A DNA stretch of 64,000 bases from Tabrizicola flagellatus (GCF_008271465.1 NZ_VMDU01000005.1:124001-188000); one strand, 5' to 3'. Counted from the first letter of the stretch, positions 34,599-43,730 are shown. Notes: a model not told the origin generated them from the sequence alone. Made by a program: numbers and translations.

Positions 34599-35468
34599 AT
34601 GATCGACTGGCGCAGCATCCCGTCGCTGACTGCCCTGCGCGCCTTTGCGGCCACGGCGGAACTGCGCAACTTCAGCCAGGCGGCGCGGGTCCTGAACGTG
34701 ACCCATGCCGCCGTGGCCCAGCAGGTCCGCGCGCTGGAGGAGGCCCTGGGGCGCCCGCTGGTCCAGCGCGAGGGGCGCGGCGTCAGTCTGACGGCGGACG
34801 GCGAGCAGCTTGCCGCGGCGCTGGCCGAGGGATTCGGCGCAATCCAGCGCGGGATCGAGACGATGAAGGCAGGCGAGGCAGACCGCCCCGTCCGCATCAC
34901 CCTGACGGCCGTCTTTGCCGCGCAGTGGCTGATGCCACGGCTCAGGGACTTCTGGCAGCGCCATCCTGAAATCGGCCTGTCCCTGCATCCCGACAGCAAG
35001 GTCGTGGACCTTCACCGCGAGCGGATGGACCTGGGCATCCGCTACGGCAACGGCGACTGGCCGGGGGTCGAGACGGAGTATCTCACCTCGGCCCGGCTGG
35101 TGATCGCCGGTGCGCCCTCGCTGATCGGGGACCGCAACCCCTCGGTCGCGGAGATGGCGAAAATGGATTGGATCCTGTCGCGCAACTGGGCGGAGCAGGA
35201 CGCCTATCTGCGACAGTTGGGGCTGGATCCCGAGCGGCTGGAGCGCACCGACATCAGCAACGAGGAACTGGCGCTGGCGGCCGCGCGGCAGGGGCTGGGG
35301 CTTGTGGTGGAAGGCATGGCGCTGATCGAATCCGACGTGGCCGAGGGCCGGCTGCGGATCGTCCACGAAAGCCACCAGAAACTGCCGGCCTATTTCGTCG
35401 TCACATTGCCCGGACCGAAACGCGCCGCCGCCCGGGCATTTCTGAAATGGCTCAAATCGCAGGGCTGA
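34599..35468 (+). CDS. hvrB: LysR-type transcriptional regulator HvrB-like
   Basis: The 289 residues have an N-terminal winged HTH (about 8-65: LTALRAFAATAELRNFSQAA, VTHAAVAQQVRALEEALG) and the LysR effector domain, GcvA-like in pattern (LGIRYGNGDWPGVETE, ISNEELALAAARQGLGLVVE). Its position between hvrA/regA and ahcY matches R. capsulatus hvrB, whose product activates ahcY and a neighbouring small gene in low light. The symbol rests on this synteny as well as the family. Convergent stops of hvrB and hvrA lie 3 bp apart within the palindrome CTGACGGTCAG. Confidence 0.78.
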   Translation: MIDWRSIPSLTALRAFAATAELRNFSQAARVLNVTHAAVAQQVRALEEALGRPLVQREGRGVSLTADGEQLAAALAEGFGAIQRGIETMKAGEADRPVRITLTAVFAAQWLMPRLRDFWQRHPEIGLSLHPDSKVVDLHRERMDLGIRYGNGDWPGVETEYLTSARLVIAGAPSLIGDRNPSVAEMAKMDWILSRNWAEQDAYLRQLGLDPERLERTDISNEELALAAARQGLGLVVEGMALIESDVAEGRLRIVHESHQKLPAYFVVTLPGPKRAAARAFLKWLKSQG

Positions 35469-35471
35469 CGG

Positions 35472-35786
35472 TCAGACCGCCAGGTCTTCCGGCTTCTTTC
35501 CCTGCGCCAGCGCCTCGGTGAACCAGCGCGGTTTGCGGCCGCGGCCCGACCAGGTATCGGCCGGATTTGCGGGATTCGCGTATTTCGCCACGGACGGCGT
35601 CCTCTTGCGGCCCGCCGCGATGCCGGTCAATTCAGCCAGAGAAAATCCTTTTGCCTTGGCGATTTCATCAAGTTCCGCAAGTACTTCCTTCTTGCGGCGA
35701 TCCTCATACCCGGCGATTGCCTTTGCTACCTGAGATTGCAAATCCTTCAGCTCTTTCAAGGAAAGGCTATTCAAATCGACTTTCAA
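35472..35786 (-). CDS. hvrA: H-NS family DNA-binding regulator HvrA
   Basis: The 104-residue protein has an N-terminal coiled-coil oligomerisation region (about 1-50: LKELKDLQSQVAKAI, YEDRRKKEVLAELDEIAKAK) and the C-terminal H-NS DNA-binding motif YANPANPADTWSGRGRKPRW. HvrA (Spb in R. sphaeroides) is the H-NS-like protein encoded directly downstream of regA, which modulates photosynthesis and nitrogen-fixation genes in Rhodobacter. It follows regA on the same strand with a 69-bp gap. Confidence 0.92.
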   Translation of the reverse strand: MKVDLNSLSLKELKDLQSQVAKAIAGYEDRRKKEVLAELDEIAKAKGFSLAELTGIAAGRKRTPSVAKYANPANPADTWSGRGRKPRWFTEALAQGKKPEDLAV

Positions 35787-35855
35787 TTTCTGATCCCTCC
35801 CGGACAGGCATGGGACTTGATAAGGCGAATTGTGGATCAGTGCAAGAAAGGTTAA

Positions 35856-36410
35856 TTATCTCGGGCTGCGCTTTGCCAGGATTCGCTGCAATGTGCGCCG
35901 GTGCATCGAAAGCCGGCGCGCGGTTTCCGAGACGTTGCGGTCGCACATCTCGTAGACCCGCTGGATATGTTCCCAGCGCACGCGGTCAGCCGACATCGGG
36001 TTTTCGGGCGGCTCGGGCAGGTTTCCGCCGCGCGCCAGAAGCGCGTTGGTCACATCGTTCGCGTCGGCAGGCTTGGACAGATAATCGATGGCACCGATCT
36101 TGACTGCCGCAACCGCCGTCGCAATTGCGCCGTAGCCGGTCAGCACGACAACGCGGCAGGAGGGCCGCTTTTCGTGCAGGGCCTCGATAACCTCGAGCCC
36201 ATTGCCATCCTCGAGCCGCAGATCGACAACGGCATAGGCAGGTGGCCGGGCAATCGCCTTGGCCCTGCCTTCCGCCACGCTTTGCGCCGTTTCCGGCAGA
36301 AAGCCGCGCTTCTCCATCGCCTTGGCAAGACGCTTCACGAAGGGCTCGTCGTCATCGACCAGCAGAAGCGTGCGATCCGGGCCAAGCTCGGCGGCGAAGT
36401 CTTCAGTCAT
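35856..36410 (-). CDS. regA: Response regulator RegA/PrrA of the redox two-component system
   Basis: The 184 residues form a receiver domain (about 12-130) with acidic pair DDDE near residues 19-22, phospho-acceptor Asp63 (VVDLRLEDG), Thr in VVLTGYG and Lys in LSKPADA. A proline stretch (LPEPPENP) leads to a Fis-type HTH (NVSETARRLSMHRRTLQRIL). RegA is phosphorylated by RegB and controls photosynthesis, respiration, carbon and nitrogen fixation genes. It lies 27 bp after senC on the same strand and divergent from regB, the standard Rhodobacter arrangement. Confidence 0.97.
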   Translation of the reverse strand: MTEDFAAELGPDRTLLLVDDDEPFVKRLAKAMEKRGFLPETAQSVAEGRAKAIARPPAYAVVDLRLEDGNGLEVIEALHEKRPSCRVVVLTGYGAIATAVAAVKIGAIDYLSKPADANDVTNALLARGGNLPEPPENPMSADRVRWEHIQRVYEMCDRNVSETARRLSMHRRTLQRILAKRSPR

Positions 36411-36437
36411 GCGGCATACCTTTTTCGGTTTCGGGCG

Positions 36438-37079
36438 TCACATCGCAGCTTTGCCCGCCTCGACAAAACACGCAACGCTTTCCGCCATTTGCTCTGATGT
36501 AATCTCGCGGCGGAAGAAATCCACAAATCCCACGCCCGGCAGCACCAGGTAAGTAAAGGTCGAGTGATCCAGCAGGTAGAATTCGTCCCCGGTTTCACGC
36601 CGCTTGTAGAAGGTCTTGTAGGCCTGCGAGGCCGCCCTGACCTGTTCGGCGCTGCCAGTCAGCGCGATCAGCTTCGGATGCAGGTTCGCCTCGTAATCGG
36701 CCAGGGCTTCGGGCGTGTCGCGCTCGGGGTCGATCGAGATGAAGACCGGCGTCACGTCGATGCCCTTCTTCTCAAGCAGGTCCACGGCCTCGACGTTGCG
36801 CGACATGTCGAAGGGGCAGACGTCGGGGCAGAAGGTATAGCCGAAATAGACCAGCGACGGCTTTGTCAGCACCTCGGCATCCGTGACCGTCTGCCCGGCG
36901 GAATTGACCAGCGTGAACGGCCCGCCGATGTCGCCGCCGGCAACCTGTCCCTGGCGGCACTGCGCGAAGGGGTCCGCCTCACGGTCGGACAGGACATACC
37001 AGGCCGATCCGCCGAGAAAGGCGGCAACGGCAACCGTGGCGACAGTCGCGTAAAATCTGGTCACAGTCGTCTCTCCCAT
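36438..37079 (-). CDS. senC: SCO1/SenC/PrrC family copper-binding redox protein
   Basis: The 213-residue protein is anchored by one N-terminal transmembrane helix (about 10-30) and has a periplasmic thioredoxin-like domain. Copper ligands are Cys84 and Cys88 (TFCPDVCP) and His172 (LDHSTF). SCO proteins deliver copper to the CuA or CuB site of cytochrome oxidases; PrrC also influences signal transfer from the cbb3 oxidase to RegB/PrrB. The start is at ATG 37079, a downstream GTG being an alternative. It is divergent from regB across a 44-bp interval. Confidence 0.95.
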   Translation of the reverse strand: MGETTVTRFYATVATVAVAAFLGGSAWYVLSDREADPFAQCRQGQVAGGDIGGPFTLVNSAGQTVTDAEVLTKPSLVYFGYTFCPDVCPFDMSRNVEAVDLLEKKGIDVTPVFISIDPERDTPEALADYEANLHPKLIALTGSAEQVRAASQAYKTFYKRRETGDEFYLLDHSTFTYLVLPGVGFVDFFRREITSEQMAESVACFVEAGKAAM

Positions 37080-37123
37080 TCTGCAACGCGGCGCATTGAT
37101 CTCAGATGGGGGCGTCCTTAACA

Positions 37124-38551
37124 ATGAGCAATCCATCGGCAGGGACATCCGGTCACAGCATGGCCAGCTTCGCCACCGGCTCTCCGTCCCAAGAAACAGG
37201 GACCAACTGGGTGCGCCTGCGGACCCTTATCCTGCTGCGCTGGATGGCGATTGCCGGGCAGATCGCGGCGATCCTGGTGGCAAGCCAGGTCTATGGGCTC
37301 GACCTGCCGCTCGGGCCTTGCGTGCTGGCCGTCGGGGCTTCGATCCTGGCCAACCTCGCCCTTGTGATGCTGTTCCCGGAAAACCGCCGCCTGTCCGAGG
37401 CCGAGGCCTTCCTGACCCTTCTTTTCGACCTCGGACAGCTTGGCGTGCTGATCTTCCTCACGGGCGGCCTGACCAACCCCTTCGCCATCCTCGTCCTGGC
37501 GCCGGTCACCATCTCTGCCAGCGTGCTGCGCCTGCGTTCGACCATCACGCTGGGGGCGCTGGCCATCCTGATCGTGACCGCCGCCCTCGTCTGGCACCTG
37601 CCCCTGCGCTTTGCCGACGGCCGGGCGCTGGTGATCCCGCCGCTCTTCGTGTTCGGATTCTGGCTGTCGATCGTGATAGGCATCCTGTTCCTGGGTCTCT
37701 ACTCCCGCCGGGTGGCCACCGAGATGCGCTCGATGTCCGAGGCCCTTCTGGCCACCCAGATGGCCCTTGCGCGCGAGCAGAAGCTGACCGACCTTGCCGG
37801 CGTCGTCGCTGCCGCCGCGCATGAACTCGGCACGCCCCTTGCCACCATCAAGCTGGTCAGCGCCGAGCTGATCGAGGAACTCGACGGCCAGCCTGCGCTG
37901 CAAGAGGACGCCCGGCTGATCCGCGATCAGGCCGACCGCTGCCGCGACATCCTGCGCGACATGGGCCGGGCCGGGAAGGACGACCGCCACCTGCGACAGG
38001 CGCCCCTGTCCGCCGTCCTGCGCGAGGCGGCCGAACCGCATCTGTCCCGCGGCAAGGAGGTCGAATTCGCCTTCGGCCCGGTGCAGGACGGAACCGACGA
38101 ACAGCCGGTGATCCAGCGCCGGCCCGAGATCATCCATGGCCTTCGGAATCTGGTGCAGAACGCAGTCGACTTCGCCCGCTCCCGCGTCTGGATCGAGGGC
38201 GAATGGACCGCCCAGCGGATCATCGTGCGCATTACGGATGACGGTGACGGCTTTCCTGCCAATGTCATCGGGCGGATCGGCGATCCCTTTGTCCGTGTCC
38301 GGCGTCCCGAGCCGGAACCGGACCGGCGCCCGGGCTATGAAGGCATGGGACTGGGCCTCTTCATCGCCAAGACGCTTCTGGAGCGGTCGGGCGCCGACCT
38401 TTCCTTTGCCAATGCGACCGATCCCTTCCTGCCCCAGAAGGATCGCCCGGACCGCTCGGGTGCCGTGGTCGAGGCGATCTGGGACAGGGATGTGCTTGTT
38501 GCGGCGCAGACACAGGGCGGCCTGGGCGACAACCCCCGGATCGCCGACTAG
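37124..38551 (+). CDS. regB: Redox-sensing histidine kinase RegB/PrrB
   Basis: The 475-residue membrane kinase has six N-terminal hydrophobic segments (about 30-195) that include the quinone-binding signature GGLTNPF (114-120). The phospho-acceptor His233 is in AAAHELGTPLATIKLVSAEL; the redox-active cysteine of the linker is present as Cys274 (QADRCRDIL). The HATPase domain follows (HGLRNLVQNAVDFARS, ITDDGDGFP, YEGMGLGLFIAKTLLERSG). RegB phosphorylates RegA under low oxygen. I chose ATG 37124; ATG 37106 is an alternative. Confidence 0.96.
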   Translation: MSNPSAGTSGHSMASFATGSPSQETGTNWVRLRTLILLRWMAIAGQIAAILVASQVYGLDLPLGPCVLAVGASILANLALVMLFPENRRLSEAEAFLTLLFDLGQLGVLIFLTGGLTNPFAILVLAPVTISASVLRLRSTITLGALAILIVTAALVWHLPLRFADGRALVIPPLFVFGFWLSIVIGILFLGLYSRRVATEMRSMSEALLATQMALAREQKLTDLAGVVAAAAHELGTPLATIKLVSAELIEELDGQPALQEDARLIRDQADRCRDILRDMGRAGKDDRHLRQAPLSAVLREAAEPHLSRGKEVEFAFGPVQDGTDEQPVIQRRPEIIHGLRNLVQNAVDFARSRVWIEGEWTAQRIIVRITDDGDGFPANVIGRIGDPFVRVRRPEPEPDRRPGYEGMGLGLFIAKTLLERSGADLSFANATDPFLPQKDRPDRSGAVVEAIWDRDVLVAAQTQGGLGDNPRIAD

Positions 38552-38567
38552 GCGCGGTGCGCCTTTT
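38551..38567 (+). terminator. Short terminator hairpin after regB
   Basis: GGCGC-GGT-GCGCC followed by TTTT begins at the last base of the regB stop codon. The 5-bp GC stem with a T-run fits a weak intrinsic terminator. Confidence 0.55.
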
Positions 38568-38737
38568 CGGGACAGGCCGGGTGCAGTCTGTCTCGCGGTC
38601 CCTATCCGCCGGACCCCGTGATCGCCAGACCTGCCGTTTCGACCGCAGACTGATCGTCGTGGGCTGCGCCAGTGCCAGGCCGCGTTGGTCAGCCAGAAGA
38701 GGTTGCCCGCCGGAACCGGCTCGTGCCGGACGCCAGC

Positions 38738-38766
38738 TTGCCTGACCGGAGATTCGCGCGTATATC
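38738..38766 (+). promoter_or_regulatory. Candidate promoter for leuC
   Basis: TTGCCT (38738-38743) and TATATC (38761-38766) are separated by 17 bp, giving a plausible sigma70-type promoter about 165 bp before leuC. The rest of the 38568-38931 gap shows no recognisable gene except the 30-codon frame at 38773. Confidence 0.45.
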
Positions 38767-38772
38767 GCGCTC

Positions 38773-38865
38773 ATGTCCGGGTTCATCTTCTTCGACATCA
38801 CCGATCACGCGCGGCTTCCGGCCCGCTTCTTCGGCATGACCCGCTCGATCCTCGCCCGCGCCTGA
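38773..38865 (+). CDS. Possible 30-residue leader ORF before leuC
   Basis: The short frame begins MSGFIFFDITDHARLPARFF and ends at 38865, 66 bp before leuC. It has no ribosome site; its ATG lies exactly where transcription from the candidate promoter at 38738-38766 should start, so it could be a leaderless mRNA start. It contains only two leucine codons, so it is not a classical leu attenuator peptide. It may be chance. Confidence 0.3.
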   Translation: MSGFIFFDITDHARLPARFFGMTRSILARA

Positions 38866-38931
38866 CCGCCGCCGTCCCGCGCGCCCGCGCCGGTATGCCT
38901 ATCCCAGCCATCCCAAGAACAGGTGAGAGCC

Positions 38932-40347
38932 ATGGCTCCTCGTACGCTTTACGACAAGATCTGGGACGACCACGTCGTCCATCAGGCCGAGGACGGCACC
39001 TGCCTCCTCTACATCGACCGGCACCTGGTCCACGAAGTGACCAGCCCGCAAGCCTTCGAGGGTCTGCGCATGGCCGGCCGCAAGGTCCGCGCGCCGGAAA
39101 AGACCATCGCGGTGCCCGACCACAACGTGCCGACGACGCAAGGACGCGAGAACCCGGCGCAGATGCCCGAGGAAAGCCGCATCCAGGTGGCCGCGCTCGA
39201 CAAGAACGCCAGGGACTTCGGGATCAACTACTATCCCGTGACCGACATCCGCCAGGGCATCGTCCACATCGTCGGCCCCGAACAGGGCTGGACCCTGCCG
39301 GGCATGACCGTGGTCTGCGGTGACAGCCACACCGCGACGCACGGCGCCTTCGGGGCGCTCGCGCACGGGATCGGCACGTCCGAGGTCGAACATGTGCTGG
39401 CCACCCAGACGCTGATCCAGAAGAAATCGAAGAACATGAAGGTCGAGATCACCGGGTCGCTGCGCCCCGGCGTCACGGCCAAGGACATCACCCTGTCGAT
39501 CATCGGCCATACTGGCACGGCGGGCGGCACCGGCTATGTCATCGAGTACTGCGGCCAGGCGATCCGCGAGCTGTCGATGGAAGGCCGGATGACCGTCTGC
39601 AACATGGCGATCGAGGGCGGCGCCCGCGCCGGCCTGATCGCCCCGGACGAGAAGACCTTCGAATATGTGAAGGGCCGCCCCCATGCGCCGAAAGGGGCGA
39701 AGTGGGAGGCCGCTCTGGCCTACTGGAAGACGCTCTACACCGACGAAGGCGCGCATTTCGACAAGGTGGTGACGATCCGCGGCGAGGACATCGCCCCCGT
39801 TGTGACCTGGGGCACCTCGCCCGAGGACGTGCTGCCCATCACCGGCGTGGTGCCGGACCCCGAAAGCTTCACCGGCGGCAAGGTCGAGGCCGCTCGGCGG
39901 TCGCTGGACTACATGGGTCTCAAGCCCGGCATGAAGCTGACCGACATCGAGATCGACACGGTGTTCATCGGGTCCTGCACCAACGGCCGGATCGAGGACC
40001 TGCGCGCCGCGGCGGAAATCCTCAAGGGCCGCAAGATCAAGGTGAAGCGGGCGATGGTCGTCCCCGGTTCCGGCCTCGTCCGCGCCCAGGCCGAGGAAGA
40101 GGGGCTGGCGCAGATCTTCATCGACGCGGGCTTCGAATGGCGGCTTGCGGGCTGTTCCATGTGCCTTGCCATGAACCCTGACCAGCTCGCCCCCGGCGAA
40201 CGCTGCGCGGCGACCTCGAACCGCAACTTCGAGGGTCGGCAGGGCCGCGGCGGCCGCACGCACCTGATGTCGCCCGCCATGGCGGCTGCGGCTGCGATCA
40301 CCGGCCACCTGACCGACGTGCGCGACCTGATGGGCGCGACGGTCTGA
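38932..40347 (+). CDS. leuC: 3-isopropylmalate dehydratase large subunit
   Basis: LeuC with LeuD isomerises 2-isopropylmalate to 3-isopropylmalate in leucine synthesis. The 471-residue aconitase-family protein begins [16 protein letters not shown] and has [20 protein letters not shown] with the first region of the Fe-S/substrate site, and the three 4Fe-4S ligands in [14 protein letters not shown] and [11 protein letters not shown]. The start at 38932 follows AGGTGAGA. The next gene, 3 bp after its stop, is a glycosyltransferase rather than leuD. Confidence 0.97.
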   Translation: MAPRTLYDKIWDDHVVHQAEDGTCLLYIDRHLVHEVTSPQAFEGLRMAGRKVRAPEKTIAVPDHNVPTTQGRENPAQMPEESRIQVAALDKNARDFGINYYPVTDIRQGIVHIVGPEQGWTLPGMTVVCGDSHTATHGAFGALAHGIGTSEVEHVLATQTLIQKKSKNMKVEITGSLRPGVTAKDITLSIIGHTGTAGGTGYVIEYCGQAIRELSMEGRMTVCNMAIEGGARAGLIAPDEKTFEYVKGRPHAPKGAKWEAALAYWKTLYTDEGAHFDKVVTIRGEDIAPVVTWGTSPEDVLPITGVVPDPESFTGGKVEAARRSLDYMGLKPGMKLTDIEIDTVFIGSCTNGRIEDLRAAAEILKGRKIKVKRAMVVPGSGLVRAQAEEEGLAQIFIDAGFEWRLAGCSMCLAMNPDQLAPGERCAATSNRNFEGRQGRGGRTHLMSPAMAAAAAITGHLTDVRDLMGATV

Positions 40348-40350
40348 TCC

Positions 40351-41688
40351 ATGACCGGCCGGCCGACCACGGATGACCCGACCCCCGCCCCCCGGCGGCG
40401 GGTTCTGGTCATCGCGGAAGCCGCGAACCCGGAATGGGTTTCGGTGCCGCTGGTCGGCTGGTCGATCGCCACGGCGCTGCGGGCGCATCACGATGTCCAT
40501 ATCGTGACCCAGATCCGCAACCGCGACGCCTTCCTGCGCGCGGGCCTGGTCGAGGGGCGCGACTTCACCGCCATCGACAGCGAGGCCGTCGCCCGTCCGA
40601 TCTGGCGCCTGGCCGAGATCCTGCGCATGGGCAAGGGCAAGGGCTGGACCATGGTCACCGCCCTGTCCTCGAAACTCGCCTACCCCTATTTCGAGCGGAA
40701 GCTGTGGCAGAAGTTCGGCCCCCGCATCGCGGCGGGCGAGTTCGACATCGTGCACCGCGTCACGCCCCTGACCCCCACGGCGAATAGCCTGATCGCCCCG
40801 CGCTGCGCCAGGGCCGGGGTCCCCTTCGTCATGGGCCCGCTCAATGGCGGCGTGCCCTGGCCCCCGGGGTTCGACGCCGAACGCCGGCGGGAACGGGAAT
40901 GGCTCTCCTACGTCCGCGGCCTTTACCGGCTGTCGCTGTCCCGCGGCCGGATGATCCGCGCGGCCGCGGCGATCATCGCCGGCTCGCGCCATACCGCCTC
41001 GGAATTCGCCGCCGCCCGCGACCGGCTGGCACTGATCCCGGAGAACGGCATCGATCCGGGGCGCTTTTCGCTGCGCGCCGCGCAACCGGGCACGCTGCCC
41101 TTGCGCTGCGCCTTCGTCGGCCGTCTGGTGCCCTACAAGGGCCCCGACATGCTGATCGAGGCGGCCGAGCCCTTCCTGCGCGACGGCAGCATGGTGCTGG
41201 ACATCCTGGGCGACGGGCCGCTGATGCCCGTGCTGAAGGAGATGATCGCCGCAAGGGGACTGACAGAGGCCGTCACCCTGCACGGCTGGATCGACCACAA
41301 GGATGTGCAATCCCTCCTTGCCCGGTCCCAGCTCCTGACCTTCCCCTCGGTCCGTGAATTCGGCGGCGGCGTGGTGCTCGAGGCGATGGCGCTGGGCGTC
41401 GTCCCGATGATCGCCGACTACGCCGGGCCGGGCGAACTCGTCACCCCCGGGACCGGGATCAAGGTCCCGATGGGCAGCCGCGCCGAGGTCGTCGCCGGGT
41501 TCCGCAAGGCCCTGGCCGCGCTGATCGCGGCGCCCCAGACCATACCCGCTCTGGCCGTTGCCGCGCTGGCCCGCGTCAACGAGCATTTCACCTGGGACCG
41601 AAAGGCCCGCCAGATCGGCAAGATCTACGACTGGGTCCTTGATCCCAAGGGACCGATCCCGCAACCCGTGCCCCTCTCGGGCGAATGA
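40351..41688 (+). CDS. Glycosyltransferase family 4 protein inserted between leuC and leuD
   Basis: The 445-residue GT-B protein has an N-terminal acceptor domain ([54 protein letters not shown]) and a C-terminal nucleotide-sugar domain with [17 protein letters not shown] and the E-x7-E motif in [15 protein letters not shown]. Family members transfer sugars to surface polysaccharide, lipid or small acceptors; the actual substrate is unknown. It starts 3 bp after the leuC stop and ends 12 bp before leuD, so it is co-transcribed with the leucine genes. Confidence 0.85.
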   Translation: MTGRPTTDDPTPAPRRRVLVIAEAANPEWVSVPLVGWSIATALRAHHDVHIVTQIRNRDAFLRAGLVEGRDFTAIDSEAVARPIWRLAEILRMGKGKGWTMVTALSSKLAYPYFERKLWQKFGPRIAAGEFDIVHRVTPLTPTANSLIAPRCARAGVPFVMGPLNGGVPWPPGFDAERRREREWLSYVRGLYRLSLSRGRMIRAAAAIIAGSRHTASEFAAARDRLALIPENGIDPGRFSLRAAQPGTLPLRCAFVGRLVPYKGPDMLIEAAEPFLRDGSMVLDILGDGPLMPVLKEMIAARGLTEAVTLHGWIDHKDVQSLLARSQLLTFPSVREFGGGVVLEAMALGVVPMIADYAGPGELVTPGTGIKVPMGSRAEVVAGFRKALAALIAAPQTIPALAVAALARVNEHFTWDRKARQIGKIYDWVLDPKGPIPQPVPLSGE

Positions 41689-41700
41689 CAGGAAGCTGAC

Positions 41701-42306
41701 ATGGAAAAGTTCACCACCCTCACCGGCGTCGCGGCCCCCATGCCGCTCGTGAACATCGACACCGACATGATCATTCCCAAGCAGTTCCTCAAGACCATCC
41801 AGCGGTCGGGGCTGGGCAAGAACCTGTTCGACGAGATGCGCTACACGCCCGACGGCAAGGAGATCCCCGATTTCGTGCTGAACCAGCCGGCCTACCGCAA
41901 CGCGCAGATCCTCGTCGCGGGCGACAACTTCGGCTGCGGCTCCTCGCGCGAACACGCGCCCTGGGCGCTGCTCGACTTCGGCATCCGCTGCGTGATCTCG
42001 ACCAGCTTCGCCGACATCTTCTACAACAACTGCTTCAAGAACGGCATCCTGCCCGTGGTCCTGCCGCAGGAGGCGGTGGATCACCTGATGGATGACGCCC
42101 GCAAGGGCGCAAACGCCCGCATCACCGTGGATCTGGAAAGCCAGACCGTCACCGCCTCGGACGGCACCGTGTTCCGCTTCGACGTGGACCCGTTCAAGAA
42201 GCATTGCCTCCTGAACGGTCTGGACGACATCGGCCTGACGCTGGAAAAGGCCGCCGCCATCGACAGCTACGAGAAGAAGGCGGCGACCTTGCGCCCCTGG
42301 GCGTGA
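41701..42306 (+). CDS. leuD: 3-isopropylmalate dehydratase small subunit
   Basis: LeuD is the swivelling domain partner of LeuC. The 201 residues begin [20 protein letters not shown] and carry [13 protein letters not shown], the substrate-recognition motif [20 protein letters not shown] and [18 protein letters not shown], all typical of proteobacterial LeuD. The gene ends at a GC-rich hairpin before a convergent gene. Confidence 0.97.
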   Translation: MEKFTTLTGVAAPMPLVNIDTDMIIPKQFLKTIQRSGLGKNLFDEMRYTPDGKEIPDFVLNQPAYRNAQILVAGDNFGCGSSREHAPWALLDFGIRCVISTSFADIFYNNCFKNGILPVVLPQEAVDHLMDDARKGANARITVDLESQTVTASDGTVFRFDVDPFKKHCLLNGLDDIGLTLEKAAAIDSYEKKAATLRPWA

Positions 42307-42310
42307 CCTG

Positions 42311-42329
42311 CGGCGGCACCCTGCCGCCG
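42311..42329. terminator. Hairpin between leuD and the convergent unknown gene
   Basis: CGGCGGC (42311-42317) pairs with GCCGCCG (42323-42329) around a 5-nt loop. There is no T-run, but the place between convergent stops (42306 and 42341) fits a transcription end for both. Confidence 0.5.
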
Positions 42330-42340
42330 TCGCGGGCGCC

Positions 42341-42895
42341 TCAGGGAAGGCAGAGCGTCACCCTGCCGCCCGTGGGCCAGTCGACCTCGTAGATGTCGCG
42401 CACCTGTTCGACGGCCTTCTCCAGAAGGCCTGCGGCTTCCAGGGCATCGCGGTAGGGACCGTCCGGCACGATGGTCCGGGTGCCCATCGGCAGGGCCGGA
42501 GGCACTCCGCCCCAGACAGGGGCCTGCCGGGTCGTGGTGTCCTCTCCCCGCCGCTGGGCACGCCAGGTGATGAAGAACAGCTGCCATTGCTCTGCCAGGG
42601 TCAGCGGCTCGCGGATGACCCACACGTCCAGGTTCCTGGGCGGGCCGGCAATCTCGCGCTTGACGTAATCGAGGATGCGGATGCAGAGGTCGAGCCTGCC
42701 CAGCGGCCAGCGGTCGGGTTTCAGGTCGTCGAGAAAGCGCTGGTGCGCCTTCGCATCATCGGTGACAAGCGCGGTTATGACCGAAGCCGCAATGCCGGAG
42801 TCGCTCAGCTGGCGGTACAGGTCGGACAGGACGGCTGCGCGGGCGGTGAGGTGTTCGATCAGGTCGCCGGGAATATCGAGATCTGGTTTCTTCAT
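42341..42895 (-). CDS. Protein of unknown function (184 residues)
   Basis: I do not recognise a family. The product is soluble and begins MKKPDLDIPGDLIEHLTAR; the N-terminal half looks helical (LSDLYRQLSDSGIAASVITA, KAHQRFLDDLKPDRW) and the C-terminal half has WQLFFITWRAQRRGEDT and a Gly/Pro-rich stretch. AAGGA lies 7 nt before the ATG at 42895. The frame stays open for 77 codons upstream but without a ribosome site. It is convergent with leuD. Confidence 0.55.
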   Translation of the reverse strand: MKKPDLDIPGDLIEHLTARAAVLSDLYRQLSDSGIAASVITALVTDDAKAHQRFLDDLKPDRWPLGRLDLCIRILDYVKREIAGPPRNLDVWVIREPLTLAEQWQLFFITWRAQRRGEDTTTRQAPVWGGVPPALPMGTRTIVPDGPYRDALEAAGLLEKAVEQVRDIYEVDWPTGGRVTLCLP

Positions 42896-43268
42896 GAAAT
42901 GGTCCTTTCTGGCGATGGTCGGAAGGAATGCGTCGCCCCGGTCGGCAAGAACGCTGGCGGTCGGAAAAGCCTGCGCGCCCGGAGCAAACTCAGGCTGGCG
43001 GCGCGGCATGAGTCGGTCAACCGGAAGGGGCGTCGTGCCCCCGAGCCTTGCGCATTTTTCACGCGGGTCGCGCCAGACCGGGGTATCGCGGTTCGATCCT
43101 GCGCGCCGGGCCGGGCCGCCTGTCATGGATAGGTTGCCAATTCGTTACCGTCCGCGGCCAAAATATTGAATCTGAAGGCTTTATCCGTCTTGTCCACCGT
43201 GGACACCCCACCCTTGCCCACCCGCTGCCCGCGCGTTACCCTCGCCCCGATCCAGAGTGGAGACCCCC
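42896..43268. other. 373-bp intergenic region between divergent genes
   Basis: No gene is recognisable. The left part is the 5' side of the unknown gene (minus strand). The right part is A/T-richer (AAAATATTGAATCTGAAGG near 43160) and carries the palindrome at 43191-43205, consistent with the promoter region of the RidA gene. Confidence 0.5.
43191..43205. promoter_or_regulatory. Perfect 15-nt palindrome upstream of RidA-family gene
   Basis: TGTCCAC-C-GTGGACA is a perfect inverted repeat 63 bp before the ATG at 43269. It has the size of a dimeric repressor operator; the regulator is unknown. Confidence 0.5.
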
Positions 43269-43730
43269 ATGCACCCGATCGAGAAGCGCCTCGCCGACCT
43301 CGGCGTCACCCTGCCCGATGCGCCCGCCCCGGCGGCGAACTACGTCCCCTTCGTCCAGGTGGGCAACCTCGTCCACATCTCAGGCCAGATCAGCCAGAAC
43401 GAGGCTGGTCTCATCAAGGGCAAGCTGGGCGAGGACCTCAGCTTCGAACAGGGTGCCGAGGCCGCGAAACGCTGCGCGATCTCGCTCCTTGCCCAGCTTA
43501 AGAAGGCCGTGGGCGGCGACTGGGACCGGCTGGACCGGGCGGTGAAGCTGGTTGGCTTCGTGAACTCCACCCCCGATTTCACCGACCAGCCCAAGGTCAT
43601 CAACGGCGCCTCGGATTTCCTGGTCGCGGTCCTCGGCGATGCCGGGCGCCATGCCCGCTCGGCCGTCTCCGCCGCCTCGCTGCCCCTTGGCGTCGCCGTC
43701 GAGATCGAAGCGATCTTCGCCCTGAAATGA
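43269..43730 (+). CDS. RidA/YjgF family protein
   Basis: The 153 residues begin MHPIEKRLADLGVTLPDAP and contain VQVGNLVHISGQISQNEAG, ALKLVGF-like strand VKLVGFVNSTPDF and the C-terminal RSAVSAASLPLGVAVEIEAI with the conserved Arg that binds the imine carboxylate. RidA proteins deaminate reactive enamine/imine intermediates, but this longer subgroup (about 150 residues) has no firmly assigned substrate. GGAG precedes the ATG; an in-frame GTG lies 12 bp upstream. The stop overlaps the next start (ATGA). Confidence 0.87.
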   Translation: MHPIEKRLADLGVTLPDAPAPAANYVPFVQVGNLVHISGQISQNEAGLIKGKLGEDLSFEQGAEAAKRCAISLLAQLKKAVGGDWDRLDRAVKLVGFVNSTPDFTDQPKVINGASDFLVAVLGDAGRHARSAVSAASLPLGVAVEIEAIFALK

